This document shows positions 22,601 through 34,600 of a stretch of 64,000 bases of DNA, piece by piece. The position numbers and the translations under genes were made by a program. Source of the stretch: Zygnema cylindricum (taxonomy: Eukaryota; Streptophyta; Zygnematophyceae; Zygnematales; Zygnemataceae); NCBI GenBank assembly GCA_037447655.1, contig JBBHKE010001902.1, positions 71,756-135,755 on the forward strand, written 5' to 3'. Under the pieces are notes generated by a model. The model worked only from the letters and a program-made list of their open reading frames with translations. It ran no database searches and was not told where the DNA came from. Each line of letters starts with the position of its first letter. The first letter of the stretch is position 1.

Positions 22601-25600
22601 CAGGAGGAGAGCACAATCTTACCTGGATTCGCGGCTCTCAAGCACCACTCAAAAAGGCGTCGCCAGAAATATTGTAGATTTTCGGATGTGCGGATACTAC
22701 ACCGTCAATCGGTATCAGTGTTAATGTTTTTTTTTTCGCTTAAAACATCTTTTCTCCGTACACACATGTCCGATTGTGGACCTGACAGTTGCGATTGAAA
22801 GGTAAGATTCTCAGCTTTTCGATTGGCGGTCTCAAATTGAAAATCTGACAAGTGTGTACGGAGAAAAGATGTTTTAAGCGGCGAAAAAAATATTAACAGT
22901 AATAGCGATACACGGTGTACCGGATGTTTAAAAAGACTACCACGTATCCGATGCCTAGCCCTCAAGAGGTCGCCAATCCTCTTGCACTAATTTTCACCTC
23001 GGTCGCAGTGGCCACAATCTGTTTCTCTTTGAATCTGAAAATTGGTCACCAGGTTCCAAATGGAGCCCAAAAGAACTGTTCTTTTTGTTGGAACCAAACT
23101 GTATGGATGGTTGGTACATGCCATTTTGGATTGAAAAATGCCCCCGACAAATTCGGAAAAATCATAGAAGAGGCTCTTAAGGAAGCTGTTTGTGCCCGGT
23201 GCTAACATGGAGTCCACCCTATCGGATTGGAAATAATTGAGTACAACATCGTTCTACCTTGTGAGTTTAACATCTTGAAAAATATAAAATTGCAGAAGCG
23301 TTAGCAGAAAGGTTCGGGCCAAAGTCGACGAAGCTCAAAGATAATGATTGTCAACTGTATTACTAATTATAACACCGTGAATCAAATCTTTGAAATCCTT
23401 TTGTTCCACCGGTTCAGCGTTCTAAAGTTAATTAAATAACCATTCTCGGGTTTGACAGGGTGGACACTACGGTACATTAATAGTGGCATAATTTTCTTGA
23501 GGACTTTTGAAGCACACCTGGTGCACTCTTGCACAGATTTACGATTTCGAGAGTAGCAAGCTGGAGGCGCTTTTTTGAAAAAGTATTTCCGGTGAAATTG
23601 TTAATAGACTTTATTGGTGAACGTAAATCTGGTACTATTCGAGCTTCGCGCTTTTGAGGTTGTTAAAAAGGCTTCGGTGTGCACAGACTTGAGACGAAGG
23701 TGGCCTTGTGAACATGTAAAATTGCGTATCTATGTAGCAAAAAACTGAGTCATTTGCAGTGGTCCCAAAAATTTACCCGACATTGACCTAGTGAAATACC
23801 ACCCAGCGATAATGCTCAAATTCATAACCTTCTTCAAATTCACACATCCGCAAAACGACAGATTCCATACACTTGCCAACATTTTCCAGAAAACATTAGC
23901 CCTTATGCCCTTCCTCCCCCAAGCACTAACCCACAAACCATACCAATAAAAAAAAATAACCTTGTCTTTTCCTTGATGGGCAATGTCTGGCATATGATGC
24001 CCTATTCTGAATGCTTAAAGCCCTATATATGACTTAGCGTCAAAACTAGACAGTCATTACGTTGTGTCCACTTTCAATGTGATGTTTGACACGTCATGTT
24101 TAATTTAAGTTCTCCAATAGTTGTTATCTGCTTAATGTATTCTCTTTTCGACTGTCTATATTTTTCTGTTTTACTAAGATATAATTGACTATTTTTCAAT
24201 GTGCAATTTTTGTAGGCCGATATCTACAATGGAACACATATGGGTCAAAGCTGTAAATTAGACCAAGTAAACCACAATGTTTTAATTGTGGGATATGGAG
24301 AAGGCTATTGGCTTGCTCGAAATTCGTGGGGTTCGTCATGGGGAGATAATGGATATTTTCGAATCCAGCGTACAAATAGACGAGATAGTGGCGTTTGCAA
24401 CATGCTAATGTTTCCCCCTTTGTTCCCCATTATTAGTCCTCAATGTATGTTTAATGGTTGTTTTTCTGATTTTTTTGTAACGGGTCTAACGGGTTAGTTT
24501 GGCATGTGTTAGCTCTTCGACACTGTGGAGTTTCAAAGAATAAGCAAATATATCTCAACACAGAAAGGGACTCGTTTCTTTTTTTTCTGTCTTTGCTATA
24601 TGTTTCTATGTACTTTTGCACAGTCCGTATTAAAAATCAAATTTTGTGCTCCTTTTGCACTATTAAAAGCTACACCGCGAATCGTTATTAGCGTTATGAA
24701 CTCTATATCGGCACCCCAAAATTTTGACATGAATACCTTAAATAGAATAAACTACACTATTTAAGGATGTGGACCATAATCTGCCACGTCTCCTGGCACT
24801 AAATTAGAATGAATGACGCTAATTTTTTCTTTACACTAATAATTTCTCAACGCTAATAACGATTCGCGGTGTAGCTTTGACATTATATGTCGACCGAGAC
24901 ACAAAAAAAATAATAAAAAAGGTAATTTTAATACTGAAAAATATACCTTTGTCTTTGTCATTTCCAGATCCAAAGACTACGACTGCGCGTCGACTACTTC
25001 AATCAAATGAAAATTCGCACCCTCCTGAATATCCGTTTTCACTTCCTCCCAAGAACTCTCCTCCTCCTCCATTGACAAGACAACCTCCTGCCAAAAATCC
25101 ACCTCCACGATATCTCCCTCCCAAAAATCTAGCTTCCCAAAATTTGCCCACTATAATATCACCACCTCCTCTCAAATCCCCTCCCCAAAAACCTCCTTTC
25201 GCTACTGGCCCCATCCAACAACCACCACCTGTCCCAAAATCCCCCTCAAAAAGTCTTTTTCCTGTACTTTCTTCTCCTTTTCCAAAAGAACGTCTATCTC
25301 TAGATTCTACACTTAATCTAAGACTATTATCTGATTTTTCTCCTTCACCTAAATTTTCTCCCCCTCCCCCAAAATTTCCTCCTCCCTTCAATTTTCCTCC
25401 TCCCTTCAATCTTCCTCCTCCCCTTAAATTCCCCCCTCCCTTTGGGTTTCCTCCTCCCCCTAAACCACCTCCATTTCCTCCTAAACTACCTCCATTTCCT
25501 CCTAAACTACCTCCATTTCCTCCTTCTAAACTACCTCCATTTCCTCCTTCTAAACTACCTCCATTTCCTCCTTCTAAACTACCTCCATTTCCTCCTTCTA

Positions 25601-28600
25601 CACTACCTCCATTTCCTCCCCCTTCGCCCGCAAAGGGTTCTTCTCCTCCCCCATCCCAAATACAGCGCAATCCACCGCCCGCACCTTTACGTCCGTAACA
25701 ACCTCTTTAACTTCTCTTCTTGTTTTGCCCGGTCTATTAATATTCTTATTTACTATGCTCTTATCTTTTCATCTCCTTCATTTCCTCTTCCTCTGGGCTT
25801 ATATTTCTTAAACTCAATGTCTGATCACTCCTCTTGTTGTCTTTAGAGTCTCCTTCGCCTCCATATATCCTATTCCGATTTTGTCAAGGGAAGGATCGTT
25901 AAAACAACCTCCATATGTGTTTCCTCCTATTCCCCTAACTGATCAATTTGCACATTCCCCTCCTTTTTTCTACCCTTCAACAACTCCATCTAGTAATCAA
26001 CACTCATCACAGCCTCCTTTGTTTTTTCCTTCTCCGCTTTTATCATATTCTCAACCTTCAGATCCACCAACCATCTCCTCCCCCCATCCATCCAGATCCG
26101 CTTCACAACCACCGTCGTTTCTTGTTCCGTCGCCAGTTCTACCTTCCCCAGTTCCACCTCCCCCTGCAATCGCTTGTCCTTTACTCCATTCGCTTTGTGG
26201 TGGTGGACAGTGTGTGGTGAAAGGATCAACTTCCGACGGATTTCTTCTTTACTCTTGTGTTTGTCCTATCGGCTTCCTGAGGATTGCCGATGTTTTTGGA
26301 ATGAGCATTTGTGTCTACGGTAAGTAAGACATAATTTTATTTCAAAAAGTGTGATAGAAAAAACCATCAAGGTACAAAAGGGTTAAGAAAAAGTAAATAA
26401 GCGCTTAATGCTGAAAAAAAGCCAAAGGAGACTAAGGTAAAGAAAACATGTGAAGACACCAAATCTAACTAGAATAACTGCCAAAACTAAAACTAAGCGA
26501 ATACTGTTGGTTTTACCGAAGTCCTAAATTGAATCTAATATCACAATCCTGTTTTGGATTAATCACATTGTTTTTTTAGCGGTTACTTTATTTTTCTCAA
26601 AAATTCTAGCATTGCTAGTTTGGATTAGCTGAAGCCCGTACGACTTCGCCGCTAATCGTTAGGGTGTGTGCCCATGTAACCGAAACTTTGAAATGTTACT
26701 TTGGATTACTCTTTCCTCCCTTCTCCCCCCAACACTATTTCCCCATTATTCCCCCCAATACTCTTTCTCCCTTATTCCTCTAACACTATTTCTCCCTTCT
26801 TCCCCCAAAATTATTTCCCCGTTCTTCCCCCAACACTATTTCTCCCTTCTTCCCCCAACACTATGTCCTCCCTTCTCCCCCCAACACTCTTTCCTCGCTT
26901 CTTTCCCCAACACTCTTTCTCTTTTCTTCCCCAAGCATTTTTTTTGCCTTCTTCCTCCAACACTCTTTCCTCCCTTCTTCCCCCAACACTTTTTTTATTT
27001 CTTTACCCAACACTATTTCACCCTTCTCCCCCCAACACTATTTCCTCCCTTCTTCCCCCAACCCCATTTCCCCCTCCTTCCCTCAAAAGTGTTTTTCCTT
27101 TCTTTTCCCAACACTATTTCTTCATTCTACCCTCAACACTGTTTCTCCATTTTCCCCCCAACACTATTTCCTCCTTTCTTCCCCCAAAACTATTTCTCTT
27201 TTCTTGCGTCAACACTATTATTTCCTTCACCCCCCAACACTATTTCCTCCCTTCTCCCTCCAACACTATTTCCTCCCTTTTTTCCCCCAACACTTTCTCT
27301 TATCTTCCTCCAACACTATTTCTTCCTTCTCCTCCCAACACTTGTTCCTCCCTTCTTCCCCCAACACTATTTCCTCCCTTCTCCCCCCAACACTCTTTCC
27401 TCCCTTTTTCCCCCAACATTATTTCCTCCCTTCTTCCCCCGACCCTATTTCCTCTCTTATCCTGCCGAAACTATTTCCTCTCTTCTCACCCGAACACCCT
27501 TTCCTCCCTTCTTCCCCCAACAATATTTCTTCCCTTCTCTCCCCAACACTCTTTCCTCCCTTCTTCCTCCAACACTCTTTCCTCCCTTCTTCCCCCAACA
27601 CTATTTCTCCCTTTTTCCCCCAACACTATTTCCTCCATTCTTCCCCCAACACACTTTCCTCTCTTCTTCCCCCAACACTATTTCTCCCTTTTTCCCCCAA
27701 CACTATTTCCCCCTTTTCCCCCAACATTATTTCCTCCCTTTTCCCTCCAACACTCTTTCCTCCTTTTTCCCCCCAACACCTTAAACCTCAATCGCCTAAT
27801 TGCAAGCCCATGTAATGTGATTGCGAGAAACGGTCGAGTGAGAAAGAGCGGGAGAGACGAGGACGATGTAAAATTTTGCAAAAGGACCCATGAATGAAAG
27901 TGGAGGTCCGAACCCCAACGAATTTTTTCCGTACATGCTTGTCATTTTCGTACGTACATGCGCGTGACGAGCAGGGAAAAAAATAGCGTGTACTCTCTGT
28001 CGTTCAAAATATATCGAAGACGTTTCACGCGTACAATTCCGTTTTGCTATTCGTCAATAGGTTATTATTTTAATTAAAATCAGGTAGCAATTTGATTCCA
28101 GTGCAAGTGTGAAGATGAGCTGGCGTGACGCAGAAGTGGGTCGTGATGATAATAACGCCAAATTGACATACCTTCCAAGCTCTAAGATGACGCAAAATGT
28201 ACTTTGGTTCTTGCCCATTTTTAGTACGGCATAAGATTTTCTCGTTGCAAGTCCCATTTTCTGTGAAAACGACGGGAAAAAACCTTTACTTGAACACATG
28301 GGCACACACCCTTATTAGTGTTTAAAAACAATAATTTTAACATTAGTTGTATGTACGACAAGTATGTTTTGGTACAGAATGTCCACGTGGCATATCATTT
28401 CTACAACGTTAAGCGTGATCCATGTAAACTAACTTCAGTACCTTTTAGCCGCCGGAAATTGCGAGAACATTACTTAATATAAAGCATAAATAAAGTAAAC
28501 AGAAATCCTGTTAAATTTTACTCCAACTTATGTGTTTCGTACTATTTCCGAACCCTTAAAGTACGTCTTTCGCCGGATGCTGTCATGTTGTACACTTGTA

Positions 28601-31600
28601 CTTGAAATAATGTCGATGCCAACTTATGTGTTTCGTACTATTTCCGAACCCTTAAAGTACGTCTTTCGCCGGATGCTGTCATGTTGTACACTTGTACTTG
28701 AAATAATGTCGATGCCAACTCAGTAGACACTATAAAGTCGACACACAAATTGGCGTTAAGTGCCAAATTAATGTTAATGTTTTTTTTTTCAACAGAAAAT
28801 ACACTAAATAGCATTATTAACATTAAAGTAGTGTTTACGTTTTTTTCTTTTAACACTAAAAATGATTAGCGGTGTCCTGTTGGACAATCCTTGAAACCAT
28901 TCATTCCGCGATTCTTTATTGAAAGGAATGTCTTACAAAATTGAGGTTTTCCTTTTCTTTTTTGAGAGAATTCATAATCAATTTCCTCACAGTCCATCCC
29001 AGTCTTGTTATTCTCGTGCCTCATCAACAGTCTGTCGAATGGAAGAAACAAGATTGTTAACATTTTTAATTCCAAATAATATGCTCGACCTAACAAACCC
29101 GCTCAAATATGAATATAAACAAAGACAAATAGTCAGCTAACGCTCATTGGAGCTACATGGGTTGCAGGGGATGTGTGTGGTAAATACCCATTTAACCCCT
29201 GTGGAATCGGTAAATGCCGAAACGATGGATATGGAGGCTACACGTGTACCTGTCCTAAGGGGTTTCGCGCCTACCAAGGGGCAACCAATGACACTATCTG
29301 TAGTTCAGGTAGGCTTCCTGCCTTCGTGACCAGTGGTGACGCTTACCCCTAAAAATGAGGTTATCTCTGCCTTCTACCTGTTGAAATACACTTAAAGCAT
29401 TCTACACTACTTGTTGTTTCTACACTATTTTTAGAGTCCTACTCGCTACGCTATAAGTCTAGCACTACGGTTTAGCGTTTTGTACATTATTTGTGGAATG
29501 TACAGACCTTTGTTAGAGTTGATGATTCTTACGTAGGAATCCTTTTTAGACTTTGATTCCTTTTACCGTAACTAGTCGTACCTTCCTAAGTTACGCCTTA
29601 GATTAGAAGTACCTTTTAGAGTTTTTTTGGCTACCTCTTACTTTGTCTTACTATAAGACTCTCTTGTGTCGTAATGTAAATCAATTAATTGAAAAGACAC
29701 TCAAACGACAAACCTCTCACTTGTTCCTTTGTTTATCGTTACTCTCCCTTGTCTTTTCTATCTCGGCCTTTTCTTCTCTTTTGGCCTATCTTTGCTATTT
29801 TGTCATATTAGAAATTTCGGCTTTTCATGGCCTCACATTCAATAGGTTATGGGCCTAGCCCTTCGTCTGTCTCAAACTCAAGGTGACATATTCTATGATT
29901 GTAAATTTCAAATCCAGCATTTGTTTTCTTTCGAAAAAAAATTGGGACACATTAATGGCATTGTCACGTTGCCTGTCCTTCCTGACGCTACTGTTGCCAC
30001 TTTTGCTGCTGCTCAGGCAGCTGTCGCTTCATGGGTTGAAAAACATTCTGTAGCATTTTCTCATATTGTCCTTTCTTTGGACGGCCAAATTGTGAATCGG
30101 ATTCGCGCTGCGACCACTTCCCATGAGGCATGGCGGATTTTGTGCCGCGCCTACGAAACCAACACTTGGCCACATTGTTTGGCGCTACTTCGACAGTTCA
30201 ACGGTGCTTAAAAAGATAAAAATGATTCTATGCTTGTTTTTATTCAACGAATTGAATCATTGGCTAAACGACTTAACACTGTCACACATGAAGATCTAAT
30301 ATGTACTATTTTGGGCAGATTACCTCTCTCGTTTGACTCTTTTGCAAGTATGTCAGTACTAATGCCTCCTCGGTCATGCTGTCAAATCTCACTAACCGTT
30401 TGTTACATGAAAAGATGTGCTTGAATCTTAACAAACCTGTCGTTTCTACTGGCGGTTCGGCTTTTGTTGTCTTTTCCCCCAAGATACCTTTCAAACTTGC
30501 AAGACCTCAACTCTTTTGCAAATATTGCAAAGAGCGTGACCACGTGGTCGATGTGTGCCCCGCATTGATCAAGAAACATGAAAAAGAACGTACGGCTAGG
30601 GGACCGCGAGGACTTCCTTCGATAAATCCAAATCCGAAGTCCTTTGCGTATCCCCACGCCTACACGCCGCCAGTTGGTCATGCGGCGCACGCGACGGTCG
30701 ACTTCAATCTTCCGTACGGCCCACCGCCACCGTGGTACCCTACTCCTCATTACTACTACCCTCCGCAAAATCAAGCAGTTTCATTTTTTCCTCAAGACCT
30801 TCCAACCGCCAACCAAAACGTTGGATCTGCGTCACTTGCAATTGTCCCTGTCCCATGCAATTGTCCCATGCAATTGTCCCTGTCCCAGATGTACCTCCCC
30901 ACTTCCACCCTTAGACTATGGGTACGCCTTTACTCAATCAGGCAATCCTTCTGATTGGCTAATTGACTTTTGCGCTTTTCACCACGTGAGTTTTCGACGT
31001 GATATGATGCTTAATGTTGTTCCCCTTGAAATTCCTTTATGCATTTATTTGGGGAACAACATGATTTTGACTTCCACTCTCGTTGGACAGGTGCATATTA
31101 ATGCGGATTCGCACGCCTCTCGTTCAATAATCTTGGACAAGGTTTATTTTGTTTCTGGCCTCAAAAAGAATCGTTTTTCAGCTAGTTAGGCTTTGCGCCA
31201 TGGGAGTTTTGGCGTCATCACTGAATCCAACGTTCAATTTTTTTTTTCCACTATGGACCTCATTGGTAGTGGCATTGGGTTGGGCAATCTATATCTTTTT
31301 TTTTTTTTGCAATGATATTGCTCATGCTTCTTTAGCCCATTCTCCCTCTTCTTCCTCTTTTCTTACATGGCATTTTCGTTACGGCCATCTTAATGGTGCT
31401 AGCTTAGCTTCCCTTGGAAAAAGGCTTCTAGGAATAAATAAATTTAATGAAAGCAAAATTGACTTTTATCTTGGTTGTGTCTTTGGCAAAATGCCTCGCT
31501 TACCTTTTTCTTCTTCTTCTTCTCGCTCTTTAGCTCCCCTTGATCTCATTCATAGTGATGTATGTGGTCCTATTCCCATTCCAAGCCTTAGTGGCGCCTC

Positions 31601-34600
31601 TTATTTTCTCACCTTTATTGATGACTTTTCTCGCTTTACATTCCTTTACTTTATGCGTCATAAATCCAAAGTTTTCACCCATTTTCAACATTTCAAAGCA
31701 CTTGTGGAAAATCACTTATCATCTCGCATCAAAACCTTCCGCACAGATAATGGGGGGGAATTTGTTTCCAATGATTTTTTCCGATTTTTTACTAATTGAT
31801 GGCATTTTTCATCACAAAACTTCTCCCTATTCTCTGCAGCAAAATGGTGATGCCGATCGATTAAATCGCACTCTCATGGATATGTCTCGCTCTCTTCTCC
31901 ATTTTGCTTCCTTACTATTTCATTTTTGGGCCGAAGCATTACTAACTTCCTCTTATATTCGAAATCGCTCCCCAAACTCTTCTCTTTCTAACAAAACCCC
32001 TTTTGACGCGTGGCATGGTACTAAACCTGATGTCTCTCACTTTCGCATTTTTGGGTGCGAAGCATACTCTAAATTCCTTCCCCCCTCTAATGAAAAATTA
32101 GGTGCTCAGGCCATGCACGGCATTTTTGTGGGATATTCCCCGAATTCCAAAGCCAATCGTATTTGGTGTCCTTCTTTACGCCGAATTATCACCACTCGTG
32201 ATGTTATTTTTCATGAGACTCCTCTCTTACGTACGCTTGTACCCGATTTTCCCATCACTCCTCTACCTAGTTTATTTCCTCCTTACAAAACTGTCCCCTC
32301 TAATTCTGTTACCACCTTTCTGTTACCACCTTACCTACGTCCCCTTTAACCCCTTCGCCAACTACGCCCTTTAATCCCTCACATATCTCCCATTTCCTCA
32401 GATTTTTCTTTTTCTACAAATTGTGTCACTTCCTCCAATTCCGACGATTTAAATTTCTTGGGTACGTTTGAGGATTTCCGGCTGTCCACCCCCCGGTCCA
32501 CCCCCTCTCGGTACAGTCCGTTGACAGTGACGCGACGGTCCTTGACGCTATAATTTTCCCTGTCGCTACATCGCGTATCGTTATTAGTGTCAAAGTTTAA
32601 TACATTTTGAAGAAAATTTACCGTAATTGATGCTAATTAAGAATTTGATTTTTTTCAAAAAAAAGGTGTATTCTAATTTCGGCGTTTATGCTAATTTGGG
32701 AACATCAAAAATGGAATATTCTCCGTACGATTATATACATTAATATATGTATCCGTACAAAATATTAGAAATCGTACGCCGTCGCAAATTTAAAATATCC
32801 GTACATGCTATACTAATTTACGTTTCTGACTAATCCTGTTTTTTTTTAGCCCACGTTCTTATGCGTTCGCGTCTGATTTAATTTTTTTTTGTAAATTTTC
32901 ACTTGAAATGGTACAATTATGTACGGTCTGATATCGACCATACACCACACTATTTATATTTTATTGTACTTTCAAGCTTTACTTTATTTTATACGGTACC
33001 TTAATTAACGTCAAGGAAAAATTAAAATCATGTATCTTATTTGAAAAAAAAAATCAAATTTTTAAGAACCCAAATTAGTGACTTTGACACTAATAACGAT
33101 TCGCGGTGTAGTGACGCTACGGTCTTCCTTTCGACAAATTTACTTCCACGTCCTTATGGTCTTCCTTTCGACAAATTTACTTCCACGTCCTTTGGACGTT
33201 ACGTCGCCGGCAAGATTGGTTTGCAATTCCGTACTTATTACGCCGTTGGCACCACCTGACGAACAACTTGCCGTACGACAAAGTATTCGTCTTTCCCAAC
33301 CAACGTGGAAGATTCGTGAGAATCTTGCTCACGCCAACCTTGGCGACGTCAAGGATCCTACCACATTAAATGCCGCCTTGAAACGCCTTGATGGTGACAA
33401 GTGGCTGCTCGCTGCTACACAACAGTACGACGCATTAATGTCCAACAATACCTAGACGCTTTGTACTCTTCCACCAAATCAGCGTGCGATTGGTTCCAAG
33501 TGGGTCATAAAATTAAACGGTTGGCAAATGGATCTGTCGACCGTTACAAGGCACGTTTCTTTGCCAAACAGTACTTACAAACATAGGGCGTCGACTACAA
33601 CGAGACTTTTGCCCATGTCGCAAAGTTTGACTCCATCCGTACGATTTTGTCCCTTGCCGCTCTTCATGATTGGGAGTTACAGCAACTCGATGTCAAAACT
33701 GCTTTTATTCACGACAGTCTTGCTGAAGATATTTTGATAGAACAACCACCTGGTTACGCTGTCCCTGGTACTGAAACCTTTCTGTCATTTACGTAAGTCT
33801 ATTTATGGTCTTTAATAGTCACCTAGAGTATGGCATCAGGCAATTGTCGCAGCATTAATTTAAAAAGGTTTTAGGGAAATCAGTGCAGATCTTGGAATTT
33901 ATATTAGAGGTACAAGTGACCAATTAATAATCATTATTATTTACGTCGATGATTTAATTCTCGTAGGTCGTAGTAAGTCCTCCATTCATCAGGTCAAAGG
34001 TGTTGTTCTTTGGTCTAAAATAGACTGCAGAAGCCACCCAAACTATCATGCAAAAAGCTAAGCAAAAATAGGTCGACGAACAATCATTTGAAATGCATCC
34101 TCCATTTAACATACAACAACATTTAGGGTTTCATGGAATAATCAACATAAATAAACCCTATGACAACATCTAAGGTTTGATGGAATAATCGACATAAACA
34201 AACCCTAGGACAAATGCATAAACAATGCATATCAAACATATATAAAAACATAAATAAATAATAACACACAAATGCATCACACATAAACAAGAGTATAATC
34301 AAAGTATAATCATTATATCATTCAAAGTGCATGACCTAATCGGCAACCCTAAAAGTCTACATCTTCGGTCCCCACTTTACTAACCAGCATTGATTAATTA
34401 TTCTAATGAAGCTCAAATCTATATATACACTTGTGAGCTGTTAACAAATCACTAAGTGTCAAAATAACCAACGTAAATTACGTAACTGTCATTAAATAAA
34501 ACTAATCGTAAGCGTACACCTGAAAGTCAAGCAATCGTAAGCGTACACTTGTCTGCAAATACGACACATAAATTAAAGTGTCGATATCCTCATTAATCAC

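Noticed and set aside
24999-25670. 223-codon Gly-rich minus-strand frame
   Set aside because: Exact antisense of the Pro-rich exon 9. The plus frame has matching splice sites and phase; the minus frame has none.
26666-27897. Open frames of 200-398 codons, Pro/Phe/Leu-rich, in all three plus frames
   Set aside because: All are translations of the 26-27 bp minisatellite inside the Harbinger-like element. Open length in every frame reflects the unit lacking stops.
29988-30173. Minus-strand frame opposite copia gag
   Set aside because: Shadow of the gag frame.
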